NCBI RefSeq assembly: GCF_013347965.1
Contig: NZ_CP048810.1
Span: 2,604,001-2,668,000, forward strand
Length of the DNA: 64,000 nucleotides
Direction: 5' to 3'
DNA from: Pseudomonas bijieensis
GTDB taxonomy: Bacteria; Pseudomonadota; Gammaproteobacteria; Pseudomonadales; Pseudomonadaceae
The notes beneath the pieces are model-generated. The model was not told the origin of the DNA, searched no databases, and saw only the letters and a list, made by a program, of their open reading frames with translations. Of this stretch, positions 24,573 to 32,723 are shown in pieces; position 1 is the stretch's first letter; every line of letters begins with the position of its first letter. Both the position numbers and the translations under genes were made by a program.

Positions 24573-27500
24573 TTAGGAAAACAGATCATTGGCAAACTGG
24601 TTAACGCCCGACAGAGTGATGAGCTGCATATCAGCTGTCTGGATCTGTTCGATGGTGTCGTAACCTGCATACCAATCCTTGAGGCGCACACCTTCTTCCG
24701 GTGTCTGCCCTGGAGCGAAGCTTGATCGGTGCAGATAGAGGTCATCACCGATGCGATCAGCCAACAGTTCAGAGCTGCTGATATATGACAAAACCAATTT
24801 ATCGCCGCTGCTGATGCCGTCGTCCTGAATCGTCACTAGCGTTGGGGTATTGATGGTGTAGGTATCGCCACCCTCTCCACCGTTAGCAAAACCACCGGCC
24901 TGCAATACCAGCCTGTCATCCCCCTGGCCTCCTGACAGCGAAAAGCCCAGGCCCGTACCGGTCAACAGGTCGTTGCCTTCCCCACCATCGGCCATGCCAT
25001 GTGCCACAGTGATAGTGTCGCTTCCGGCCTCACCGTAGGCTTGAGTACCCTCGTCGCTGGCAGCCGTGACGATGGTGTCGTTACCGCTGCCGCCGTACAA
25101 GATATCTGCCTGCGGCCCATTCGCCGAGTCATCGACTTTGAAAGGTCCTGTCCACGAAGTCAGCCCACCATAGAGGAAATCATTGCCGTCCCCGCCGTCG
25201 ATGACGTCGTTGCCCAATCCGCCCTCCAGATAGTTAACACCGGTGTCTCCAACCAAGACATCGTTGAAGTGACTGCCCAACACGTGTTCGATGTTGAGCA
25301 ATACATCACCTTCGGCATCGCCACCTTGATTGATTTGAGTCTGCAGGTTTATCGAGATTCCTGTTGCACTTGTAATGTAAAAAGCACTGTCTAGACCTGC
25401 GCGGCCATCGATTACATCTGCCCCGGCTCCACCAATGAAGATGTCGTTCAGACCAGAGCCCGATAGCGTGTCGTTAAAATTGCTGCCTTGGAACATTTCA
25501 ATGTTGGCGTAGGTATGACCAGCAGCCGCCCCTATGTCAGTGCCGTTGGTCAGGTCGATCGTCACCGCGCCGTCAGACTGTTCATAAGTGACCAGATCCT
25601 GGCCACCCGCGCCATCCTGCAGCATGGACGAACTACCGCCATAGAAAATGTCGTTGAAATTCGATCCTCTGATCGCCTCGATACCGGTGTAGGTATCACC
25701 TGCCGCAATCCCGGTATGCACGCCCGTCCTGAGGTTGATGGTCACAGCTTCTTTGCTGTCGGTATAACCCGCTACGTCATAGCCGGCACCGCCGATGAAC
25801 TGATCCGCTCCCGCCCCCCCGTATAGGGTGTCGTTACCCGAACCGCCGGTAATGATATTGTCGCTGTCGTTGCCGTAGCCGATGAATGCGCCAGTGCCGA
25901 CGTAGGTCAGGCGTTCGACGTTTGCCGCCAGGACCGTGCCGCTGGCATTGATCACCGACACGCGGACTTCATCGTTGCCGCCATCGGCCTGTTCAATGAT
26001 GGCGGGGGTCTGCCCCATGTTGATGTTGTAGATGTCGTCGCCAGCCCCCCCTTCCAGCCGTATCCCTACGGCCGCGCTGTACGGACCCGCGGAGAGCACG
26101 TCGTTGAAGGCAGAGCCTATGACGGTTTCGACATCTGCCAAAATGGTCCCTTCGGCATCTCCGCCCGTTCCTGCGGCCCCCGTCCCGCTACGGACATGGA
26201 CGGTTACCCCAGCAGTCGATCCCGAATAGTCGACCGTGTCGACCCCAGCACCGCCGTTGAAATCGATACCGCTACCATCGCCAACGAACGTGTCGTTGAA
26301 ATTCGATCCCATGATCGCCTCGATACCGGTGTAGGTATCTCCTGCCGCAATCCCGGAATGCACACCCGTCTTGAGGTTGATGCTGACAGCTTGTTTGCTG
26401 TCGGTATAACCCGCTATGTCATAGCCGGCACCGCCGATGAACTGATCCGCGCCCGCCCCACCGTACAGTGTGTCGTTACCTGAACCGCCGGTAATGATAT
26501 TGTCGCTGTCGTTGCCGTAACCGGTGAATGCGCCAGTGCCGACGTAGGTCAGGCGTTCGACGTTTGCCGCCAGGACCGTGCCGCTGGCATTGATCACCGA
26601 CACGCGGACTTCATCGTTGCCGCCATCGGCCTGTTCAATGATGGCGGGAGTCTGCCCCATGTTGATGTTGTAGATGTCGTCGCCAGCCCCCCCTTCCAGC
26701 CGTATCCCTACGGCCGTGCTGTACGGACCCGCGGAGAGCACGTCGTTGAAGGCAGAGCCTATGACGGTTTCGACATCTGCCAAAATGGTCCCTTCGGCAT
26801 CTCCGCCCGTTCCTGCGGCTCCCGTCCCGCTACGGACATGGACGGTTACCCCGGCAGTCGATCCCGAATAGTCGACCGTGTCGACCCCAGCACCGCCGTT
26901 GAAATCGATACCGCTACCATCGCCAACGAACGTGTCGTTGAAATTCGATCCCATGATCGCCTCAATACCGGTGTAGGTATCTCCTGCCGCAATCCCGGAA
27001 TGCACACCCGTCTTGAGGTTGATGCTCACAGCTTGTTTGCTGTCGGTATAACCCGCTATGTCATAGCCGGCACCGCCAATGAACTGATCCGCGCCCGCGC
27101 CACCGAACAGTGTGTCGTTACCCGAACCGCCGGTAATGACGTTGTCGCTGTCGTTGCCATAACCGGTGAATGCGCCAGTGCCGACGTAGGTCAGGCGCTC
27201 GACGTTGGCCGCCAGGACCGTGCCGTTGGCATTGATCACCGACACGCGGACTTCATCGTTGCCGCCACCGGCCTGTTCGATGATGTAGGGGGTCAGCCCC
27301 AGATTGATGTTGTAGATGTCGTCGCCAGCCCCCCCTTCCAGCCGTACCGTTGGGATTACGGTGTACGGGCCAGAGGAAAGCACGTCATTAAAAGCAGAGC
27401 CTATGACGGTTTCGATATTCGTTAAAATGGTGCCTTCGGCATCTCCGCCCGTTCCTGCGATTCCCGCCCCAGTACGGATATCGACGTTTACCCCAGCAGT

Positions 27501-28946
27501 CGAGCCCGAGTAGTCGACCGTGTCGATCCCGGCACCGCCGTCGAAATCCATACCGCTACCATCGCCAACGAACGTGTCGTTGAAATTCGACCCTCTGATC
27601 GCCTCGATACCGGTGTAGGTATCACCTACCGCGATCCCGGAATGCACACCCGTCTTGAGGTTGATGGTCACGGCTTCTTTGCTGTCGGTATAACCCGCTA
27701 TGTCAGAGCCGGCACCGCCGATGAACTGGTCCGCGCCCGCGCCACCGAACAGGGTGTCGTTACCCGAACCGCCGGTAATGATGTTGTCGCTGTCGTTGCC
27801 GTAACCGGTGAATGCGCCGGTACCGACGTAGGTCAGACGCTCGACGTTTGCCGCCAGCACGGTGCCGTTGGCATTGATCACCGACACGCGGACTTCATCG
27901 TTGCCGCCACCGGCCTGTTCGATGATGTACGGGGTCAGCCCCAGATTGATGTTGTAGATGTCGTCGCCAGCACCCCCTTCCAGCCGTACCGTTGGGACTA
28001 CGGTGTACGGACCAGAGGAGAGCACGTCGTTGAAGGCAGAGCCTATGACGGTTTCGATATTCGTTAAAATGGTGCCTTCGGCATCTCCGCCCGTTCCTGC
28101 GATTCCCGCCCCAGTACGGATATCGACGTTTACCCCAGCAGTCGAGCCCGAGTAGTCGACCGTGTCGATCCCGGCACCGCCGTCGAAATCCATACCGCTA
28201 CCATCGCCAACGAACGTGTCGTTGAAATTCGACCCTCTGATCGCCTCGATACCGGTGTAGGTATCACCTACCGCGATCCCAGAATGCACACCCGTCTTGA
28301 GGTTGATGGTCACGGCTTCTTTGCTGTCGGTATAACCCGCTATGTCAGAGCCGGCACCGCCGATGAACTGGTCCGCGCCCGCGCCACCGAACAGGGTGTC
28401 GTTACCCGAACCGCCGGTAATGGTGTTGTCGCTGTCGTTGCCGTAGCCGGTGAATGCGCCAGTGCCGACGTAGGTCAGACGCTCGACGTTTGCCGCCAGC
28501 ACGGTGCCGTTGGCATTGATCACCGACACGCGGACTTCATCGTTGCCGCCACCGGCCTGTTCGATGATGTACGGGGTCAGCCCCAGATTGATGTTGTAGA
28601 TGTCGTCGCCAGCACCCCCTTCCAGCTGTACCGTTGGGATTACGGTGTATGGACCAGAGGAGAGCACGTCGTTGAAGGCAGAGCCTATGACGGTTTCGAT
28701 ACCAATGAGCGTATCCCCCTCTGCGTCGCCACCCCGTCCAACAAGTCCAGTGCCCTGGCGCAAATCTATACTGATGCCTTCAGTAGATGCCGAATAGTCA
28801 ACAGTGTCTAAACCAGCACCGCCATCAATTTTGTCTGCGCCAGCAGTGCCCTGGATTACGTCGTTGCCGCCCAGAGCGTTGATCTCATCATCCCCAGCGG
28901 TGCCAATTAGTGCATCTGCGCCAGCTGTTCCATTAATAACTGCCAT
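24573..28946 (-). CDS. large RTX-type calcium-binding repeat protein
   Basis: A 1457-residue acidic protein made almost entirely of hemolysin-type GGxGxDxUx motifs (GGSGNDTLFGGAGADQFIGG, GGLGNDVIDGGDGND). No N-terminal signal peptide is seen (MAVINGTAGADALIGTAGDD). The middle consists of five tandem 214-residue units; the C-terminal about 250 residues carry a final RTX block and LKDWYAGYDTIEQIQTADM. RTX proteins bind calcium, fold outside the cell and usually leave by type I secretion through a C-terminal signal, but no secretion genes lie in this window. AAGGA precedes the ATG. No catalytic or adhesin domain is recognisable, so the role is unknown. Confidence 0.9.
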   Translation of the reverse strand: MAVINGTAGADALIGTAGDDEINALGGNDVIQGTAGADKIDGGAGLDTVDYSASTEGISIDLRQGTGLVGRGGDAEGDTLIGIETVIGSAFNDVLSSGPYTVIPTVQLEGGAGDDIYNINLGLTPYIIEQAGGGNDEVRVSVINANGTVLAANVERLTYVGTGAFTGYGNDSDNTITGGSGNDTLFGGAGADQFIGGAGSDIAGYTDSKEAVTINLKTGVHSGIAVGDTYTGIEAIRGSNFNDTFVGDGSGMDFDGGAGIDTVDYSGSTAGVNVDIRTGAGIAGTGGDAEGTILTNIETVIGSAFNDVLSSGPYTVVPTVRLEGGAGDDIYNINLGLTPYIIEQAGGGNDEVRVSVINANGTVLAANVERLTYVGTGAFTGYGNDSDNIITGGSGNDTLFGGAGADQFIGGAGSDIAGYTDSKEAVTINLKTGVHSGIAVGDTYTGIEAIRGSNFNDTFVGDGSGMDFDGGAGIDTVDYSGSTAGVNVDIRTGAGIAGTGGDAEGTILTNIETVIGSAFNDVLSSGPYTVIPTVRLEGGAGDDIYNINLGLTPYIIEQAGGGNDEVRVSVINANGTVLAANVERLTYVGTGAFTGYGNDSDNVITGGSGNDTLFGGAGADQFIGGAGYDIAGYTDSKQAVSINLKTGVHSGIAAGDTYTGIEAIMGSNFNDTFVGDGSGIDFNGGAGVDTVDYSGSTAGVTVHVRSGTGAAGTGGDAEGTILADVETVIGSAFNDVLSAGPYSTAVGIRLEGGAGDDIYNINMGQTPAIIEQADGGNDEVRVSVINASGTVLAANVERLTYVGTGAFTGYGNDSDNIITGGSGNDTLYGGAGADQFIGGAGYDIAGYTDSKQAVSINLKTGVHSGIAAGDTYTGIEAIMGSNFNDTFVGDGSGIDFNGGAGVDTVDYSGSTAGVTVHVRSGTGAAGTGGDAEGTILADVETVIGSAFNDVLSAGPYSAAVGIRLEGGAGDDIYNINMGQTPAIIEQADGGNDEVRVSVINASGTVLAANVERLTYVGTGAFIGYGNDSDNIITGGSGNDTLYGGAGADQFIGGAGYDVAGYTDSKEAVTINLRTGVHTGIAAGDTYTGIEAIRGSNFNDIFYGGSSSMLQDGAGGQDLVTYEQSDGAVTIDLTNGTDIGAAAGHTYANIEMFQGSNFNDTLSGSGLNDIFIGGAGADVIDGRAGLDSAFYITSATGISINLQTQINQGGDAEGDVLLNIEHVLGSHFNDVLVGDTGVNYLEGGLGNDVIDGGDGNDFLYGGLTSWTGPFKVDDSANGPQADILYGGSGNDTIVTAASDEGTQAYGEAGSDTITVAHGMADGGEGNDLLTGTGLGFSLSGGQGDDRLVLQAGGFANGGEGGDTYTINTPTLVTIQDDGISSGDKLVLSYISSSELLADRIGDDLYLHRSSFAPGQTPEEGVRLKDWYAGYDTIEQIQTADMQLITLSGVNQFANDLFS
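25590..28800 (-). repeat. five tandem 642-bp coding repeats in the RTX gene
   Basis: The GTCGACCGTGTCGA-type segment encoding DTVDYS recurs at about 26231, 26873, 27515, 28157 and (diverged) 28799, exactly 642 bp or 214 codons apart. Units 2 and 3 are nearly identical, as are units 4 and 5, which implies recent duplication or gene conversion. Unit 1 has a diverged N-terminal third. Confidence 0.92.
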
Positions 28947-29467
28947 TTTTTCTTCCTTGCTTTAAGGATGGTAGAGGAGGTCTCGTAAAATCAGTGTTTG
29001 TCTACAAAACTGAAGCATGAATCTCTGCGGTGTTTTTCGGCTTTGGCCAATAAAGCGTGAGAGGAGATTTCGTCTAGAAAATGGGCAATTAAATGTGTCA
29101 TTTATTAAATTTCAGGCACGACAAAACCGTCCGATTTGAAAAACCGAAGTATGTTTGGTTTTTTACAATCAATTGCGTGTAGGCACAGCCGATCCATGCT
29201 GAGCTCCATCCAAGGCCTTTCTCCCTATTGGGAGGTTAACTGGGCACTAAGCATCCTTGCGTGATAGCACGATAATATCTCTTCACACAAGAGGTCGGGT
29301 ACCTAAGGAGCGCAGCGTGCTGCTGACGTCGTATGACAACGAGGTGTTTTGACTTCCTGTGCCCCGCGACGAGCCGCATCCCGATGAGGCTGGCGGAGAA
29401 TGCGGGCGGCAAGCGTGCCGATCAAACCGGACTTGGTTATGCCGAACAAAGTATCCGAGCGATAGAA
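28947..29467. other. non-coding stretch upstream of the RTX gene
   Basis: AT-richer than the surroundings. It must hold the RTX promoter, but I see no strong -35/-10 pair. A diverged copy of the left part of direct repeat 1 lies at about 29401-29447 (GGGCGGCAAGCGTGCC, then GGTTATGCCGAA). Short open frames here lack ribosome-binding sites. Confidence 0.4.
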
Positions 29468-29653
29468 TCAAACATGCTTTGCGACAAAAGCGACAACGGT
29501 AAACAGGGTCAGGGCGAACGCAGCACCGATGCTGAACGGCAGCAACGTAACCCGGATTGTGGTCGGAGTCGGGCGCCTCATCTCTTCAGCTAACGCCTCT
29601 ACCTCTTGATGCAATTGCTCGATGCTGGCTTGATAACTGCGATGGGTAGGCAT
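29468..29653 (-). CDS. small coiled-coil/single-pass membrane protein
   Basis: A 61-residue protein: an N-terminal helical, heptad-like part (MPTHRSYQASIEQLHQEVEA to about residue 28) and a C-terminal hydrophobic segment (about 38-58, ending FVAKHV). I chose ATG 29653 because GGAGGAG lies 9-10 bases upstream; a longer frame exists but lacks a site. No family is recognised. It has the same helix-then-membrane plan as the gene 130 bp upstream. Confidence 0.6.
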   Translation of the reverse strand: MPTHRSYQASIEQLHQEVEALAEEMRRPTPTTIRVTLLPFSIGAAFALTLFTVVAFVAKHV

Positions 29654-29786
29654 TGTCTCATTCTCCTCCGAGGTCGCGGGCCGTGCTGAGTCTGTAAACC
29701 ATTTCGAGCAATGTGAGCCGTGTGCTTGCAAAGCTCAAGTACCCGTCATGTAGGGTGGGTATTGGCGCATTGCGGCGAACCGGCGC

Positions 29787-29981
29787 TCAAATTTTAATCC
29801 CAAAACCCGCAACAGCGACAATGGCGGTCACTACTCCAGCCCCTACTGCGTATGGGTACCAGAAGGCTTCGTGCTTCAGCTTCGTTTCCTCGGCCGTAAG
29901 CTTGCGAGTCTCAGCCAACAATTTTCGGGTTTCGACCAATAGTTTATCGAGCTCTAAATTATCGCGGTCGTTCTGAAGCAT
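29787..29981 (-). CDS. small coiled-coil/single-pass membrane protein
   Basis: A 64-residue protein with a strongly heptad-patterned N-terminus rich in repeated LLxETRKL units (about residues 8-38) and a C-terminal membrane segment (about 43-62, AVGAGVVTAIVAVAGFGIKI). GGAAGGA precedes the ATG. Similar short 'ETRKLxAE' proteins with a terminal membrane helix are widespread in proteobacterial accessory DNA without known function. It is transcribed towards the other small membrane protein and the RTX gene. Confidence 0.62.
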   Translation of the reverse strand: MLQNDRDNLELDKLLVETRKLLAETRKLTAEETKLKHEAFWYPYAVGAGVVTAIVAVAGFGIKI

Positions 29982-30033
29982 TGATCATCCTTCCAAGGTT
30001 TGGGACACCGCCCCAAGCGTCGCTTTCTGCAAC

Positions 30034-30180
30034 GCCGACAAAATCTGTCGGGCGTCAATCACTCATTGCCCATTGCATAGTCCGTCGGAGAAGCACTATT
30101 TCCTATCCGAGCAATTGGAGATAGCGGGCGACTCTCGCTTAGCTTGTAGGCAGAATCCGAGAATTGCGTAGGGCGCGCGC
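30034..30180. repeat. repeat unit A, copy 2
   Basis: Matches 23436-23580 and 23711-23740: GCCGACAAAATCTGTCGGGC, CACTATTTCCTATCC, ATAGCGGGCGACTCTCGCTT and TGTAGGCAGAATCCGAGAAT. Compared with copy 1, the following segment of about 620 bp (structured RNA, leader ORF and most of the DUF3077-like gene) is missing. Confidence 0.7.
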
Positions 30181-30191
30181 CTACGTTGTTA

Positions 30192-30248
30192 GTCATTACG
30201 CCAAGACCGAAAGTTGAGTTAGAAAAAAAGCCGAGAAACAATAGATAG
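30192..30248 (+). pseudogene. 3' remnant of a second DUF3077-like gene
   Basis: The 19 terminal codons read VITPRPKVELEKKPRNNR then TAG, against VITPRQEVEVRKKPRNNR in the intact gene. Nothing upstream continues the frame: sequence jumps directly from repeat unit A. This is an internally deleted copy of the DUF3077 unit. Confidence 0.82.
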
Positions 30249-30370
30249 ACCCAACGCTTGAGAATGGGAGTCGCAAAATTCCCACCTAACGACAAGACAA
30301 AAAGCCCCGGTGTTTTTCACAGCGGGGCTTTTGGGATCTTGGCCGCCCACTTGTGTCGTTCATTGCTCAG
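30249..30370. repeat. repeat unit B end, direct repeat copy 3 with terminator
   Basis: Continues repeat B (GAATGGGAGTCGCAAAATTC and CCCACCTAACGACAAG) into the AAAGCCCCGGTG...AGCGGGGCTTTT hairpin (30301-30332), then into the last codons of the lrp-like gene. Here the hairpin acts as the lrp terminator on the minus strand, so this copy is probably the original context of the repeat. Confidence 0.8.
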
Positions 30371-30842
30371 TGCCCGGTAAATGCCCCAACGGCAACGCCC
30401 CCGGCGTCTTCACCGTATGGATCGCAAAGTTGCTGCGGATATCGCTCACTCCCGGCAGTTTCAGCAGCCGCCCGGTGAGGAATCGGTCGTAGGCCCGCAG
30501 GTCCGGCACCACCACTTGCAACAGAAAATCCGATTCACCCGACACCAGAAAAGCCGAGATTACCTCCGGCAATGCCGTAACCGCCTGGCGAAACGCTTCG
30601 GCTTGTTCGTCGTTGTGCCGTTCAACCTTCACGCCGACAAAGATCGTCAGTCCGAGCCCCACTTCATCACGGTCCAGGATGGCTTGATAACCGCGAATGA
30701 CACCGGCCTCTTCGAGCATCCGCACCCGGCGCAGGCAGGGTGACGGGGACAGGCCGATTTCTTCGGCCAGTTGCACGTTGCTCAGGCGGCCGTCGCGTTG
30801 CAGCGCGGCGAGGATTTTGCGATCGAAGGCATCCAGTTTCAT
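30360..30842 (-). CDS. Lrp/AsnC-family transcriptional regulator
   Basis: A 160-residue regulator with an N-terminal helix-turn-helix (LDAFDRKILAALQRDGRLSN, then VQLAEEIGLSPSPCLRRVRM) and a C-terminal RAM/AsnC ligand-binding domain (about 65-145). It is divergent from a LysE-family exporter, the usual arrangement for an amino-acid-responsive regulator controlling efflux. The 145-bp gap between them would contain its binding site. Its last codons lie in a direct repeat found twice more at 22.6 and 24.5 kb. Confidence 0.93.
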   Translation of the reverse strand: MKLDAFDRKILAALQRDGRLSNVQLAEEIGLSPSPCLRRVRMLEEAGVIRGYQAILDRDEVGLGLTIFVGVKVERHNDEQAEAFRQAVTALPEVISAFLVSGESDFLLQVVVPDLRAYDRFLTGRLLKLPGVSDIRSNFAIHTVKTPGALPLGHLPGTEQ

Positions 30843-30987
30843 GAATTGGCAGTTTCCGATGGAATGGTTCGAATAGCTGGCAGGTTATGCCAATTAATGA
30901 AGCTTTAGAAGCTGACTTCGCAACCACCTGCCCTGCCCCTACGCCATAGACTGGGCACTCGCGAATCGTCGATGAAGGGGGTGTGGC

Positions 30988-31617
30988 ATGGCAGAGCTCT
31001 GGTTGTTCCTGATGGCCTTGATGGTGGTCTACGTGTTGCCCGGGCCGGACATGATCCTGCTGCTGCAAACCGGTGCCCGTCAGGGCAGGGGCGCTGCGCT
31101 GGCGACGGCGGTGGGCCTGGGGATTGCTCGTGGGTGTCATGTTGCACTGGCGGCGCTGGGGCTTTCGGCCTTGTTCAAGACCGCGCCATGGACATTCGAT
31201 GTCGTGCGCCTGGCCGGGGCTGCCTACTTGTTATGGATCGGTTTTCAATGCCTGCGGAGCACGTTGTTGCCGAGTTTTGAAAACGCCACTGTCGAGGTCG
31301 GAAAGCGGCGTTGGTACCAGGCGATTCGGCGTGGGCTGCTGACCAATCTGCTCAACCCCAAGGCCTTGCTGTTTTGTTCAGTGTTGTTACCGCAATTCAT
31401 CGATCCACAGGGCGGGCCGGTGCTGGGGCAATTCGCGACCTTGGGCGTGGTGCTGGTCGGCGTCGGCCTGCTCTTCGATAGCACCTACGCCTTGGTGGGT
31501 GTCGCGCTTGGACGCTGGCTCCAGCGATCGCCTTCGGCCCAGCGTGTACAGCAGTGGTTGTTCGGGAGTCTTCTGATTGGTTTTGCGGTACGGCTGACGT
31601 TTGTGCAGCAGTCATAG
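30988..31617 (+). CDS. LysE/RhtB-family amino acid exporter
   Basis: A 209-residue inner-membrane protein with six hydrophobic segments. The family pattern is visible: VLPGPDMILLLQTGARQGRG (about residues 16-35), LGLSALFKTAP, GAAYLLWIGFQCLRS (about 75), GLLTNLLNPKALLFCSVLLP (about 115-134). It exports an amino acid or derivative; the substrate is unknown. Divergent from the Lrp-type regulator. Confidence 0.9.
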   Translation: MAELWLFLMALMVVYVLPGPDMILLLQTGARQGRGAALATAVGLGIARGCHVALAALGLSALFKTAPWTFDVVRLAGAAYLLWIGFQCLRSTLLPSFENATVEVGKRRWYQAIRRGLLTNLLNPKALLFCSVLLPQFIDPQGGPVLGQFATLGVVLVGVGLLFDSTYALVGVALGRWLQRSPSAQRVQQWLFGSLLIGFAVRLTFVQQS

Positions 31618-31829
31618 CGACCGCAGCTTCGCGGAGTGGCTCCTGATATTTGAGCTGTAATCCAGGGCTGCTTAGCAGCCCAGCGGGAGCAAGCTCCCTC
31701 GCCCCACCCGCATTTTCGCCCTGTCTCACATCCCGAAATAAACCCACCCTGCCCCTCTGCCGCCCTTGTACAACACCGCTTCTAGACTTCGTTGCAATGC
31801 CTGCGCGAACCCACCAGTGGCGTCCCTGG

Positions 31830-31871
31830 TAGGTATAGTGTTGATCATTAATTTTCAGTAGGTATAGTACC
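31830..31871 (+). promoter_or_regulatory. promoter and operator of hicAB module 2
   Basis: TTGATC (31841-31846) and TATAGT (31863-31868), 16 bases apart, form a sigma-70 promoter. TAGGTATAGT occurs twice (31830 and 31859), 29 bases apart, and the second copy lies in GGTATAGTACC, a palindrome covering the -10 box. These suit autorepression by HicB. Confidence 0.6.
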
Positions 31872-31897
31872 CACCAAGCACACCACACGGAGGTGTT

Positions 31898-32149
31898 GTG
31901 AATAGCCGATTTTTGATAAGCCAAATCATTGCAGATAGGTGGTATCTGGTGCGGGTTCGGGGCAGCCACCATCACTTCAGGCACCCGACCAAACCGGGAT
32001 TGGTCACGGTTCCTCATCCGAAGAAGGACCTGCTCAAGAAGACGGCCATCAGTATTTTGCAACAGGCGCTGCTTCAGCCGGCTCGTTGCGCGACGTTCCC
32101 GGAGGACGATGAATATGCTTTACCCGATTGCGATTTCCATGGGCGATGA
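31898..32149 (+). CDS. hicA: HicA-family toxin (module 2)
   Basis: An 83-residue HicA-type mRNA interferase. The family core is very clear: WYLVRVRGSHHHFRHPTKPG (catalytic His in GSHHHF, about residue 25) then VTVPHPKKDLLKKTAISILQ. It starts with GTG at 31898, with GGAGG at 31889-31893. The C-terminus is about 25 residues longer than usual and overlaps the hicB start by 35 bases; an acquired late stop is possible. The sequence is a different subfamily from module 1. Confidence 0.88.
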   Translation: MNSRFLISQIIADRWYLVRVRGSHHHFRHPTKPGLVTVPHPKKDLLKKTAISILQQALLQPARCATFPEDDEYALPDCDFHGR

Positions 32150-32525
32150 CAAGCACGCCTGGGGTGTTGAAGTGCCGGATATTCCCGGTTGTTTTTCTGC
32201 AGGCGACGACCTGGACGAGGCCATGGCGATGGCCCGTGAGGCCATTGAGGGACACTTCGAGATTTTGGCTGAAGATGGTTCGCCGATTCCACCGGCCAAC
32301 ACCGTTACCTTGCACGCAGCCAATCCGAAATTTGCCGGCTGCACCTGGGCGCTGGTGGACATCGATGTGACCAAGTACCTGGGCAAGGCGCAGAAACTCA
32401 ACATCACGCTGCCCGGCTACCTGCTCAATCGTATTGATGAATATGTGTTGCACCATCCTGAAGAGAAGAGCCGATCCGGCTTCCTCGCTTCGGCAGCGCT
32501 GAAGGTGTTGCAGCAAGGCCGGTGA
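32115..32525 (+). CDS. hicB: HicB-family antitoxin (module 2)
   Basis: A 136-residue antitoxin: HicB N-terminal domain (AWGVEVPDIPGCFSAGDDLD, then EAMAMAREAIEGHFEILAED) and a C-terminal ribbon-helix-helix (LNITLPGYLLNRIDEYVLHH). GGAGG at 32101-32105 best serves the ATG at 32115 (spacing 9) rather than the ATG at 32109. It should bind HicA and repress from the palindrome at the promoter. Confidence 0.9.
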   Translation: MLYPIAISMGDDKHAWGVEVPDIPGCFSAGDDLDEAMAMAREAIEGHFEILAEDGSPIPPANTVTLHAANPKFAGCTWALVDIDVTKYLGKAQKLNITLPGYLLNRIDEYVLHHPEEKSRSGFLASAALKVLQQGR

Positions 32526-32540
32526 GAAAACCGCCACAAC

Positions 32541-32563
32541 CTGTGGGAGCGAGCTCCCACAGG
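32541..32563. repeat. short palindrome related to REP
   Basis: TGTGGGAGC and GCTCCCACA are joined almost directly, forming a near-perfect hairpin with flanking CC/GG extensions. It looks like a REP pair that has lost its spacer. It lies between convergent hicB and a small lipoprotein gene, and could end both transcripts. Confidence 0.7.
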
Positions 32564-32576
32564 TTTCAGCTATACG

Positions 32577-32723
32577 TTATTTGCTCTCCTTTCCAGACTC
32601 TTGCATCTGCACCGAAGACTTGGTGCCATCAGTGTTGTCCTTGGTCTCGTTATCCGAGTTGTCGAAACAGCCTTGCAGGGCGAACAAAGCGCAGGCGAGG
32701 CAAAAAGTGCGGGCGAGATTCAT
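32577..32723 (-). CDS. 48-residue lipoprotein
   Basis: I translated this short frame directly: MNLARTFCLACALFALQGC, then FDNSDNETKDNTDGTKSS and a polar tail ending ESGKESK. The lipobox is LQGC with Cys at 19. The mature part is only 30 residues, acidic and Asn/Asp/Ser-rich. TCGGAGTACATC lies before the ATG, so GGAG is 6 bases away. Function unknown; it is divergent from the iron permease-like gene. Confidence 0.7.
   Translation of the reverse strand: MNLARTFCLACALFALQGCFDNSDNETKDNTDGTKSSVQMQESGKESK

Noticed and set aside
26032..28797. Regularly spaced 65-codon plus-strand frames in the RTX region
   Set aside because: They recur every 642 bp because they are antisense shadows of the RTX repeats.
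29333..29593. 86-codon frame upstream of the RTX gene
   Set aside because: No ribosome-binding site, no motif, and it overlaps a diverged non-coding repeat and the small membrane-protein gene.
22326..30370. Complete integrative element inserted at tRNA-Gly
   Set aside because: The tRNA 3' end is not repeated elsewhere in the window and no integrase is present; the repeats instead carry the lrp 3' end.
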